Source: an uncultured Collinsella sp.
Lineage (GTDB): Bacteria > Actinomycetota > Coriobacteriia > Coriobacteriales > Coriobacteriaceae
Length of the DNA: 10,543 nucleotides
Assembly: GCA_900545505.1 (NCBI GenBank)
Contig: UQZC01000036.1
Location: 1-10,543, forward strand
Direction of reading: 5' to 3'
Made by a program: the position numbers and the translations under genes. The notes beneath the pieces are model-generated. The model was given only the letters and a program-made list of their open reading frames with translations, had not been told where the DNA came from and made no database searches. This document shows, piece after piece, positions 1-5,170 of the stretch. The stretch's first letter is position 1, and every line of letters begins with the position of its first letter.

Positions 1-948
1 GTCGCGGCGATGAAGGCTGAGGCCCAAGCGGCCGACACTGCCGAGGAACAGATTGCCGAGGAGTCTGGGGCCGCCGAGGTCGAGACCGCTGAGGTTGCAT
101 CCGCAGAGACCGAGGTTACGACCGAGCCTGCACCCGCAGAGGAGGCCGCGGAGGCCGAGTCCGCGCCTGCCGCCGAAAAGCCCGCTCCGGTCCTGCCCGA
201 GGTCACCGTGCTCGACGCCTCTGCCACGCAGGCCATTCTGGATAACGGCCGAGGCTACGCGCAGTTCTGCGACATGGCCGTGCTCGCCTTTGCCTCGTTC
301 ACCAACCCGGGCGGTGGCTACATCCAGGGCTATCTGGGCCAGGAGGCCACGCTCTGTGCCGATTCGTACCTGTACAACGTGCTCGATAAGCAGCGCAAAT
401 GGTACGGCGAGAACCGTCGCCGCAACATCAACTGCGAGCTTTACCGCAATCGTGCGCTGGTGGTGCCTGCGGTGCGCTTCGACCGCAACCACGTACATGC
501 ATATGCCGACGTAATCGTCGCCGCCGCACCCAACGCCAAGCGCGCTCGCCAGGAGTATCGCGTGGGCGACGATGCCTTGCTGGATGCCCTGCGCGATCGC
601 ATCCGCTTTGTGCTTGCTATCTGCGACGAGTTGGGTCGCGAGAAGCTCGTGCTGGGCGCTTGGGGCTGCGACAACAACGGCTTTGACGCCGAGGCCGTGG
701 CTGAGCTCTTCCGCAAGGAGCTCGCATCGGGCGACTTTAAGGTCAAGCAGGTCTTCTTTGCCGTGCCTTCTACGCGTTGGGACGAGGATTTTGCCAAGTT
801 CGAGCACGTGCTGGCAAACTTCCCCGAGCGCAACGAGGAGTCCTATGCCCAGGTTGCCGCTCGTGCTGCGGCCGCTCACGCCGCCGAGCAAGCCCAGGCT
901 GCTGCCGAGGACGATGAGGACGATGACGATTGGCGCAAGTACCTGTAA
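1..948 (+). CDS. Macrodomain-type PARG (TIGR02452) family protein, possibly 5'-partial
   Basis: Residues are numbered from the ATG at base 10. Residues 1-62 are an Ala/Glu/Pro/Thr-rich, probably disordered segment. Residues ~64-275 look like the macrodomain core of bacterial-type poly(ADP-ribose) glycohydrolases, which remove ADP-ribose chains from proteins: NPGGG at 99-103, then QEATLC at 111-116, and LGAWGCDNNGFD at 215-226, matching the family's LGAWGCG phosphate-loop region. The family signature is GGG-X6-8-QEE. Here it reads GGG-X7-QEA, so the second, catalytic Glu is Ala113. The C-terminus is an acidic run (DDEDDDDW). The frame is open to the window edge and the nine bases before the ATG can show no ribosome binding site, so the true start may be upstream; the Ala-rich character also continues into VAA before the Met. 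It ends 26 bases before a strong terminator. Family assignment is fairly sure. Hydrolase activity is doubtful. Confidence 0.75.
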   Translation, partial: VAAMKAEAQAADTAEEQIAEESGAAEVETAEVASAETEVTTEPAPAEEAAEAESAPAAEKPAPVLPEVTVLDASATQAILDNGRGYAQFCDMAVLAFASFTNPGGGYIQGYLGQEATLCADSYLYNVLDKQRKWYGENRRRNINCELYRNRALVVPAVRFDRNHVHAYADVIVAAAPNAKRARQEYRVGDDALLDALRDRIRFVLAICDELGREKLVLGAWGCDNNGFDAEAVAELFRKELASGDFKVKQVFFAVPSTRWDEDFAKFEHVLANFPERNEESYAQVAARAAAAHAAEQAQAAAEDDEDDDDWRKYL

Positions 949-974
949 TCGGTACGTGCCGACAGATGGGTCGG

Positions 975-1007
975 GCCGGCGGGAGAGACTGCTCCCGTCG
1001 GCTTTTT
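975..1007 (+). terminator. Intrinsic terminator after the PARG-like gene
   Basis: An 11-bp stem (975-985 with 992-1002, one G-T wobble), a 6-base loop and a run of five T (1003-1007) make a textbook Rho-independent terminator. It ends only 20 bases before the next start codon. The ribosome binding site of the next gene (AAAGGAAGGG, 1011-1020) lies just outside the stem. Confidence 0.85.
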
Positions 1008-1026
1008 ACTAAAGGAAGGGCTTACG

Positions 1027-1686
1027 ATGAAAAACGTTCTGTGCTTTGGCGATAGCAATACCTACGGCTACGATCCGGCGGGTATGCGCGACGGCACCGC
1101 GGTGCGCTATGCGCACGATGTGCGCTGGTGCGGTGTGGCCCAGCGCGACCTGGGCGAGGGCTGGCACGTGATTGAGGAAGGCCTAAATGGTCGCACGACG
1201 GTGCGCGATGATATGTGTCATCTGGACACCAACCTCAACGGCATTCGCGCGCTGCCGATGCTGCTCGAGACCCATAAGCCGCTGGACGCGATCGTGATTA
1301 TGCTGGGCACCAACGACTGCAAGACGGTCTTTAGCGTGGGTGCTGCCGATATCGCTGACGGTGCCATGGCGCTGATTCGCACCGTCCGCGCGTTTCCCTG
1401 GACCGAAGCCGCGCCCTGCCCGCGTATTCTGCTGATGGCGCCTATCAAGATTAAACCGCAGATCGCCGATGTGTACATGACCGACTTTGACGAGCGCTCC
1501 GTCGAGGCCTCGGAGCATTTTGCCGAATACTATGCGTATGCTGCCAAACAGTTTGGCTGCGACTTTTTGAATGCCGCTGATTTTGCCGAGCCGGGCGATA
1601 TCGATTATCTGCACATGATGCCCGAAAGTCACGAGAGCTTGGGCCACGCCGTGGCAGCCAAGCTCAAAGAGATGCTCGGAGCGTAG
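1027..1686 (+). CDS. SGNH/GDSL-family hydrolase (MsAcT-like esterase/acyltransferase)
   Basis: This 219-residue protein has all SGNH blocks. Block I is CFGDSNTYGYDP, with the nucleophile Ser10. Block II is EGLNGRTT (51-58), with the oxyanion Gly. Block III is MLGTND (92-97), with Asn96. Block V is DYLH (193-196), with catalytic Asp193 and His196. Length and many segments (RYAHDVRW, VIEEGL, IVIMLGTND) resemble the Mycobacterium smegmatis arylesterase/acyltransferase MsAcT, about 216 residues, so a carboxyl-ester hydrolase or acyltransferase is likely. There is no signal peptide, so it should be cytoplasmic. The usual DGxH Gly of block V is Tyr194. The start is supported by GGAAGGG six bases upstream. 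A terminator lies immediately upstream and no promoter is evident in the 78-base gap, so expression may depend on readthrough or on a promoter inside the previous gene. The substrate is unknown. Confidence 0.88.
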   Translation: MKNVLCFGDSNTYGYDPAGMRDGTAVRYAHDVRWCGVAQRDLGEGWHVIEEGLNGRTTVRDDMCHLDTNLNGIRALPMLLETHKPLDAIVIMLGTNDCKTVFSVGAADIADGAMALIRTVRAFPWTEAAPCPRILLMAPIKIKPQIADVYMTDFDERSVEASEHFAEYYAYAAKQFGCDFLNAADFAEPGDIDYLHMMPESHESLGHAVAAKLKEMLGA

Positions 1687-1741
1687 CGCGACCCCAAGCA
1701 GTGTAAAAATTCCCCTTTCGGCGGCTTGTTTCGTTGGTTTG

Positions 1742-1796
1742 TCTTGATCTGTAACAGTTGTAAGGCCGAAAACGGGCTAGATGTTACAGATCGAGA
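1742..1796 (+). repeat. Palindromic repeat unit A1
   Basis: Left arm TCTTGATCTGTAACA (1742-1756), a 25-base spacer containing GGCCGAAAA, then right arm TGTTACAGATCGAGA (1782-1796). The arms pair with one mismatch. Confidence 0.85.
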
Positions 1797-1822
1797 TTAT
1801 TTAGGCCGATATCGGTCGTTTG

Positions 1823-1877
1823 TCTCGATCTGTAACATCTAGGGTCGATTTTGCCGAGTTACTGTTACACATCGAGA
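1823..1877 (-). repeat. Palindromic repeat unit A2 (inverted relative to A1 and A3)
   Basis: Left arm TCTCGATCTGTAACA (1823-1837), 25-base spacer, right arm TGTTACACATCGAGA (1863-1877), one mismatch between arms. The spacer resembles those of A1 and A3 only when reverse-complemented (GGCAAAA at the same offset as GGCCGAAAA in A1, then CTAGA), so this unit appears inverted. Confidence 0.8.
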
Positions 1878-1902
1878 TTATCTTCTCAGTGGAATTTGGA
1901 TG

Positions 1903-1957
1903 TCTCGATTTGTAACAGGTGGGCCGAAAAATGGATTCTAACTGTTACAGATCGGGA
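1903..1957 (+). repeat. Palindromic repeat unit A3
   Basis: Left arm TCTCGATTTGTAACA (1903-1917), 25-base spacer containing GGGCCGAAAAA, right arm TGTTACAGATCGGGA (1943-1957). Two mismatches between arms make it the most diverged unit. Confidence 0.8.
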
Positions 1958-1967
1958 TGTTTGTGGG

Positions 1968-2006
1968 AACCGCCGCAAAGGTGCCTGTCCCCTTTGCGGC
2001 GGTTTT
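1968..2006. terminator. Hairpin terminator in the convergent SGNH/thiD gap
   Basis: A perfect 13-bp stem (AACCGCCGCAAAG, 1968-1980, with CTTTGCGGCGGTT, 1992-2004) surrounds an 11-base loop. TTTT (2003-2006) follows on the plus strand. The minus-strand tail is poorer in T, but the hairpin begins 14 bases beyond the thiD stop codon, so it probably ends both transcripts. The loop and inner stem read AAAGGTGCCTGTCCCCTTT, a motif I recall as recurrent in bacterial intergenic regions. Confidence 0.75.
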
Positions 2007-2018
2007 GGGCTGCGAATC

Positions 2019-2849
2019 TTAATATTGCCACATGTGATTGACGGGGCCGGAGCCTTTGCCCATATCAAAGCCTGCGGCGAGAGCGCCCGTTAGGTAGGCC
2101 TTACCGGCGTTGACGGCATCGGCAAGATCCATGCCCTGGGCCAGCGCGCAGGCGATGGCGGACGAAAGCGTGCAGCCGGTACCATGCGTGTTGCCGGTCT
2201 CGATGCGCTTGTGGCGGAACCACGTGGTGAGCGGATCGCCCAGGTGGTTGCCTTCGTCATCGAGCGGTGCGGGCTCTGCTAGCACATCGTTGGCCTCGTT
2301 GACAAAATGCCCGCCCTTAACGAGGGACGCGCACCTAAAGCGGCGGGTGAGGAGCATGGCGGCATTTTGCTGCGTGCGCTCGGAATCGACCTCGTAATCG
2401 AGCAGCGCCATGGCCTCGGGAATATTGGGCGTGATGACGGTCGCCAGTGGGAACAGGCGGCGTGTAAGCGCTTCGGCGGCGTCCTCTGCGATCAGACGAG
2501 CGCCCGAGGTGGCGACCATGACGGGGTCGACGACGATATTTTGTGCGTCCCAGGCACTCAGGCGGTCGGCGATAACCTCGATAATCTCGGCAGAGGAAAC
2601 CATGCCGATCTTGACGGCCCTGGGGCGGATATCGTCAAAAACGGCATCGATTTGCGCCGCGACAATATCCGGGGAGATGTTTTGCACGGCGGTGACACCG
2701 AGCGTGTTTTGTGCGGTTATGGCTGTGATGGCCGTCTCGGCATACAGACGGTGCGCCGTGATGGTCTTGATGTCGGCCTGAATGCCGGCACCACCGCTGG
2801 AATCTGATCCTGCGATGGATAGAACGGCGGGTACCTTACTGCGATCCAT
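2019..2849 (-). CDS. thiD: Hydroxymethylpyrimidine/phosphomethylpyrimidine kinase ThiD
   Basis: ThiD is an ATP-dependent ribokinase-family enzyme. It phosphorylates HMP to HMP-P and HMP-P to HMP-PP, the pyrimidine half used by ThiE to build thiamin phosphate. The 276-residue length is normal. Seen motifs are the N-terminal substrate loop SIAGSDSSGGAGIQAD (11-26), DPVMVATSG (108-116), the TPNIPEA segment (140-146), KGGH (178-181) and the anion-hole GTGCTLSSAIA (223-233) with the conserved Cys226. The C-terminus GPVNHMWQY is also typical. It starts at an ATG preceded by AAGGGAG five bases upstream. It lies 177 bases downstream of thiC on the same strand, with its own likely promoter in that gap, so it may be transcribed both with thiC under TPP control and independently. 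It acts in the cytoplasm. No odd residues noted. Confidence 0.95.
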   Translation of the reverse strand: MDRSKVPAVLSIAGSDSSGGAGIQADIKTITAHRLYAETAITAITAQNTLGVTAVQNISPDIVAAQIDAVFDDIRPRAVKIGMVSSAEIIEVIADRLSAWDAQNIVVDPVMVATSGARLIAEDAAEALTRRLFPLATVITPNIPEAMALLDYEVDSERTQQNAAMLLTRRFRCASLVKGGHFVNEANDVLAEPAPLDDEGNHLGDPLTTWFRHKRIETGNTHGTGCTLSSAIACALAQGMDLADAVNAGKAYLTGALAAGFDMGKGSGPVNHMWQY

Positions 2850-2894
2850 GTTCGCTCCCTTGTTCGGTCGGATTCAAATGGGTCTTCTGCCTGC

Positions 2895-2923
2895 ATTATA
2901 AAGTTGCCCGGGCCGGCTGTATG
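2895..2923 (-). promoter_or_regulatory. Candidate thiD promoter
   Basis: On the minus strand a perfect TATAAT (-10, 2900-2895) is preceded at 17 bases by CATACA (-35, 2923-2918, three of six consensus bases). Transcription would begin near 2888, giving a ~40-base leader to thiD. The -35 sits in the loop of the upstream hairpin. A TTGACA (2982-2977) lies farther upstream but has no good -10 partner. Confidence 0.45.
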
Positions 2924-2934
2924 CCGATCCCGGG
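2907..2934 (-). terminator. GC-rich hairpin between thiC and thiD, possible thiC terminator
   Basis: Minus-strand CCCGGG-AT-CGGC pairs with GCCG-GC-CCGGG across a short loop, giving an interrupted 9-bp GC stem followed by CAACTTTATAAT. The U-tract is weak, so termination may be partial. The hairpin overlaps the candidate thiD promoter. Confidence 0.4.
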
Positions 2935-3026
2935 CGGGCGGTGCAATCTTTACGAAAATGTAAGAAAATGTTCACATGTCAACAATGGACGAACACCTTG
3001 TGGCCGTTTGTGTCCCCGGTGACGAG

Positions 3027-4361
3027 TTAGTCCTCCATGCCGAGGTCGATCGTCGTGCCTTCGAACACCTTGTTGACGGTGCGGACGGCGCACATCTTGC
3101 CACACATGGTGCAAGTGCCTTCGGTGGCGGCGGGGGACTCCTCGTAGCGCTTCTTGCCGGTGACCGGGTCGAGCGCGCACTTCCACATGGCGTCCCAATC
3201 GAGCTTGCGGCGTGCCTGGCCCATCTTGTCGTCCATGTCGCGGGCGTGGGGCACCTTCTTGGCGATGTCGGCGGCGTGTGCGGCAATCTTGGTGGCCATG
3301 AGGCCGTCGAGCACATCCTGGGCGTTAGGCAGGCATAGGTGCTCGGCCGGCGTCACGTAGCACAGGAAGTCGGCGCCCGAGCTCGCGGAGATAGCGCCGC
3401 CGATGGCTGCGGTGATGTGGTCGTAACCCACGCCGATATCGGTCACCAGCGGCCCGAGCACATAGAACGGGGCGTTGTGGCACAGGCGCTTCTGCAGCTT
3501 CATATTGGCGGCGATCTCGTCGAGCGCCATGTGGCCCGGTCCCTCGACCATAACCTGGACGCCGGCGGCCCAGGCGCGCTTGCACAACTTGCCGAGCTCA
3601 ATCATCTCGGCGGTCTCGGTGGCGTCGTTGGAATCGTAGAGACAGCCCGGGCGGCAGGAGTCGCCGAGCGAGATGGTCACGTCGTACTCGTGGCAGATTT
3701 CGAGCACCTCGTCGTAGAACTCGTAGAACGGATTCTCGTTGCCGGTGACCTCCATCCATCCAAACAGCAGCGAGCCGCCGCGGCTGACGATGTTCATAAG
3801 GCGGCCGGTCTCCTTAAAGGTCTTGATGACCGACTTGTTGATGCCACAGTGGATGGTCATAAAGTCCACGCCGTCTTCGGCGTGTGCACGCACGACCTCG
3901 AGCAGATCGTCCTTGGTCAGCTTGACCAGCGGCTTTTCCATGTAGCCGATGGCATCGTACATGGGGACGGTGCCTACCATGAGCGGCGTCTCGTCGATGA
4001 GCTGCTGGCGGAACTGGCGCGTCTTGCCCGAGTTGGAGAGGTCCATGATGGCGTCGGCGCCAAAGTCCTCGGCGATCTTGACCTTCTTCCATTCCTCAGC
4101 GGCGTCGGCCTTGTCGCCCGAGATGCCCAAGTTCACGTTGACCTTGGTGGACAGGCCCTCGCCGACGCCAAAGGCGCGCATGCCCTTTTTGATGTGCACG
4201 ATGTTGGCGGGAATGGCGATGCGGCCGTCGGCCACGCGCTCGCGGATGTACTCGGGGTCGCGATGCTCGCGCTCGGCGACTTCCTTCATCTGCGGCGTGA
4301 TCTGCCCGGCGCGGGCGAAGTCGATTTGCGTGACGAGCTTGGGCTCGGTCTGTGTGCTCAT
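3027..4361 (-). CDS. thiC: Phosphomethylpyrimidine synthase ThiC (radical SAM)
   Basis: ThiC rearranges 5-aminoimidazole ribotide to HMP-P with a 4Fe-4S cluster and S-adenosylmethionine, the first step of the thiamin pyrimidine branch. The 444-residue protein is the short form without the long N-terminal extension of proteobacterial and plant enzymes. Visible segments are GINKSV (173-178), SRGGSLLFGWM (193-203), GDSCRPGC (233-240), EGPGHM (273-278) and VTPAEHLCLPN (336-346). The C-terminal cluster motif is Cys417, Cys420 and Cys424, that is CX2CX3C, against CX2CX4C in the best-known ThiCs. The start at 4361 (MSTQTEP) is chosen because the ATG at 4385 lies inside the TPP aptamer core; GAAGGGAG is eight bases before 4361. 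A ThiC paralogue such as the benzimidazole synthase BzaF is less likely, given the TPP riboswitch and adjacent thiD. Confidence 0.95.
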   Translation of the reverse strand: MSTQTEPKLVTQIDFARAGQITPQMKEVAEREHRDPEYIRERVADGRIAIPANIVHIKKGMRAFGVGEGLSTKVNVNLGISGDKADAAEEWKKVKIAEDFGADAIMDLSNSGKTRQFRQQLIDETPLMVGTVPMYDAIGYMEKPLVKLTKDDLLEVVRAHAEDGVDFMTIHCGINKSVIKTFKETGRLMNIVSRGGSLLFGWMEVTGNENPFYEFYDEVLEICHEYDVTISLGDSCRPGCLYDSNDATETAEMIELGKLCKRAWAAGVQVMVEGPGHMALDEIAANMKLQKRLCHNAPFYVLGPLVTDIGVGYDHITAAIGGAISASSGADFLCYVTPAEHLCLPNAQDVLDGLMATKIAAHAADIAKKVPHARDMDDKMGQARRKLDWDAMWKCALDPVTGKKRYEESPAATEGTCTMCGKMCAVRTVNKVFEGTTIDLGMED

Positions 4362-4365
4362 TGGC

Positions 4366-4460
4366 ACGGCTCCCTTCGTTGGCATTACCCATATCAGGTT
4401 TGCGGGTCAGGGCGGGCGCGCCCAGTCTCAGCCTGCCGTCTTGTCCTGCAAGCTCCCCGT
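4366..4460 (-). promoter_or_regulatory. TPP riboswitch (THI element) controlling thiC
   Basis: Read on the minus strand, the thiC leader carries the conserved TPP aptamer pieces in order: GGGGAGC (4458-4452), GGCTGAGA (4433-4426), ACCTGAT (4399-4393), GGGTAATGCC (4390-4381) and GAAGGGAG (4377-4370). GCTTGC and GCAGGC can pair as the pyrimidine-arm stem, and ACGG (4460-4457) with CCGT (4369-4366) can close P1. An extra GC hairpin (GGGCG/CGCCC) sits between CTGAGA and ACCTGAT. AGGGAG is also the thiC ribosome binding site, eight bases from the ATG, so TPP binding probably blocks translation directly with no separate expression platform. Confidence 0.92.
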
Positions 4461-4476
4461 TTATGTAATGGGCTCA

Positions 4477-4482
4477 AGTATA
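4477..4482 (-). promoter_or_regulatory. Candidate -10 box of the thiC promoter
   Basis: Minus-strand TATACT (4482-4477) lies just upstream of the TPP aptamer, so a transcript starting near 4470 would begin almost at the riboswitch. No convincing -35 box is visible at 16-18 bases. Confidence 0.4.
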
Positions 4483-4532
4483 GCTCGAATGGGTACGATT
4501 GGCCTAACGGACGTGCCAGTGGGGAGGCGTAC

Positions 4533-5054
4533 ATGGAAGACAAGCATCTATATCGAGAGACACAATGGGACATATCGGCCGAGGAGGGCCGTGCGCACCA
4601 TGGGTTAGTCGCGATTGGCTTTGCGGTGCTTGCCGTGCTGGTGATTGCCTTTTGTATTTGGACGTTTGGCGGTCGCGGCGGCGCTGCCTGGGAATTTGAG
4701 GCCGATGATGCCCTGCCGATTATGACGGTGAGGAGTACTGGCGGTAATGCCAATACGCTCGCCGTTCCGGGCGATTATTGGTATCCGCGCGACGAGTTTG
4801 TGCAGTTGCAGCTGAGTGGTGGATCCATTCCGGGTGAAGAAATCGAACGCGTGACGTTTGATGCAGCGCTCAAAACGCTCACGGTAAAGCTCAAAGATCA
4901 GGGGGACGTGCCCACGACCATGGATATCGCCCTGACGGAATGGCGTTTGGAGCCTCCGACGGGTGTTGCGGTGTCCGAGGTTGAGCACGTCAAGATTGTC
5001 TATCAGGACGGTTCGACAAATGGGATTGCAAAGGCCGACGGTCTAGCAGAATAG
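4533..5054 (+). CDS. Single-pass membrane-anchored protein of unknown function
   Basis: I do not recognise this 173-residue protein. A ~23-residue hydrophilic N-terminus is followed by one hydrophobic helix (about residues 24-45, GLVAIGFAVLAVLVIAFCIW), then Gly-rich GGRGG and a ~120-residue, beta-rich-looking outer part containing DYWYPRDEF (81-89), EIERVTFDAALKTLTVKLKD (103-122) and TEWRLEPP (135-142). The charged N-terminus and lack of a cleavage site suggest an N-in anchored extracellular domain. There is no lipobox and there are no catalytic motifs. The start is supported by GGGGAGG seven bases upstream. It is divergent from thiC, 171 bases apart, with a private leader, so a link to thiamin is not implied. 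It ends 30 bases before an inverted repeat that could end its transcript. Confidence 0.8.
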   Translation: MEDKHLYRETQWDISAEEGRAHHGLVAIGFAVLAVLVIAFCIWTFGGRGGAAWEFEADDALPIMTVRSTGGNANTLAVPGDYWYPRDEFVQLQLSGGSIPGEEIERVTFDAALKTLTVKLKDQGDVPTTMDIALTEWRLEPPTGVAVSEVEHVKIVYQDGSTNGIAKADGLAE

Positions 5055-5084
5055 GTGTCGAGCCTAGCAGCCAATTCATAAAAG

Positions 5085-5146
5085 TTGCGGTGGAATAGTT
5101 CCTGATTGTGCGATAAAAGGCTCAAATAGGAACTATTCCACCGCAA
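5085..5146. repeat. Long-armed inverted repeat B1 downstream of yaaA
   Basis: Perfect 18-bp arms TTGCGGTGGAATAGTTCC (5085-5102) and its complement (5129-5146) surround 26 bases. It lies in the convergent gap between the membrane-anchored protein gene and yaaA. It could act as a two-way terminator, but neither side has a strong T run. The outer 13 bases of the arm recur in the copy upstream of yaaA. Confidence 0.88.
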
Positions 5147-5170
5147 GTTATATGGAGAAAGCTGAGCGGG

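Larger units (their letters stand above)
1742..1957. repeat. Array of six alternating 15-bp repeats at 40-41 bp period
   Basis: Six copies of TGTTACAGATCGAGA or its reverse complement start at 1742, 1782, 1823, 1863, 1903 and 1943 (steps 40, 41, 40, 40, 40), with orientation alternating each time. Spacers are 25, 26, 25, 25 and 25 bases and differ in sequence. Copies carry zero to one mismatch to the consensus. Successive pairs form three palindromic units, each of two 15-base arms around 25 bases. The array fills most of the 332-base convergent gap 1687-2018 between the SGNH hydrolase and thiD, and I see no gene there. The bases just outside the arms also recur: left arms follow TTTG twice, right arms precede TTAT twice. 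Function is unknown. It could be a REP/BIME-like palindromic element, a protein-binding array, or a structured 3' transcript end. Confidence 0.9.

Noticed and set aside
1742..1957. CRISPR array
   Set aside because: Repeats are 15 bp, alternate in orientation, spacers are 25-26 bases and there are no cas genes in the window.
1851..2093. 80-codon open frame across the repeat array and the end of thiD
   Set aside because: It is made of repeat sequence, a terminator hairpin and thiD antisense. No binding site or protein-like character.
4362..4385. thiC start codon at 4385
   Set aside because: That ATG is part of the conserved TPP aptamer core (TAATGCC). The ATG at 4361 has the binding site at proper spacing.
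3339..5054. 571-codon open frame on the plus strand running antisense through thiC into the membrane-anchored protein gene
   Set aside because: The thiC part is the complement of a clearly conserved enzyme and shows no recognisable protein. High GC keeps antisense frames open. The real gene starts at 4533, where a good ribosome binding site is present.
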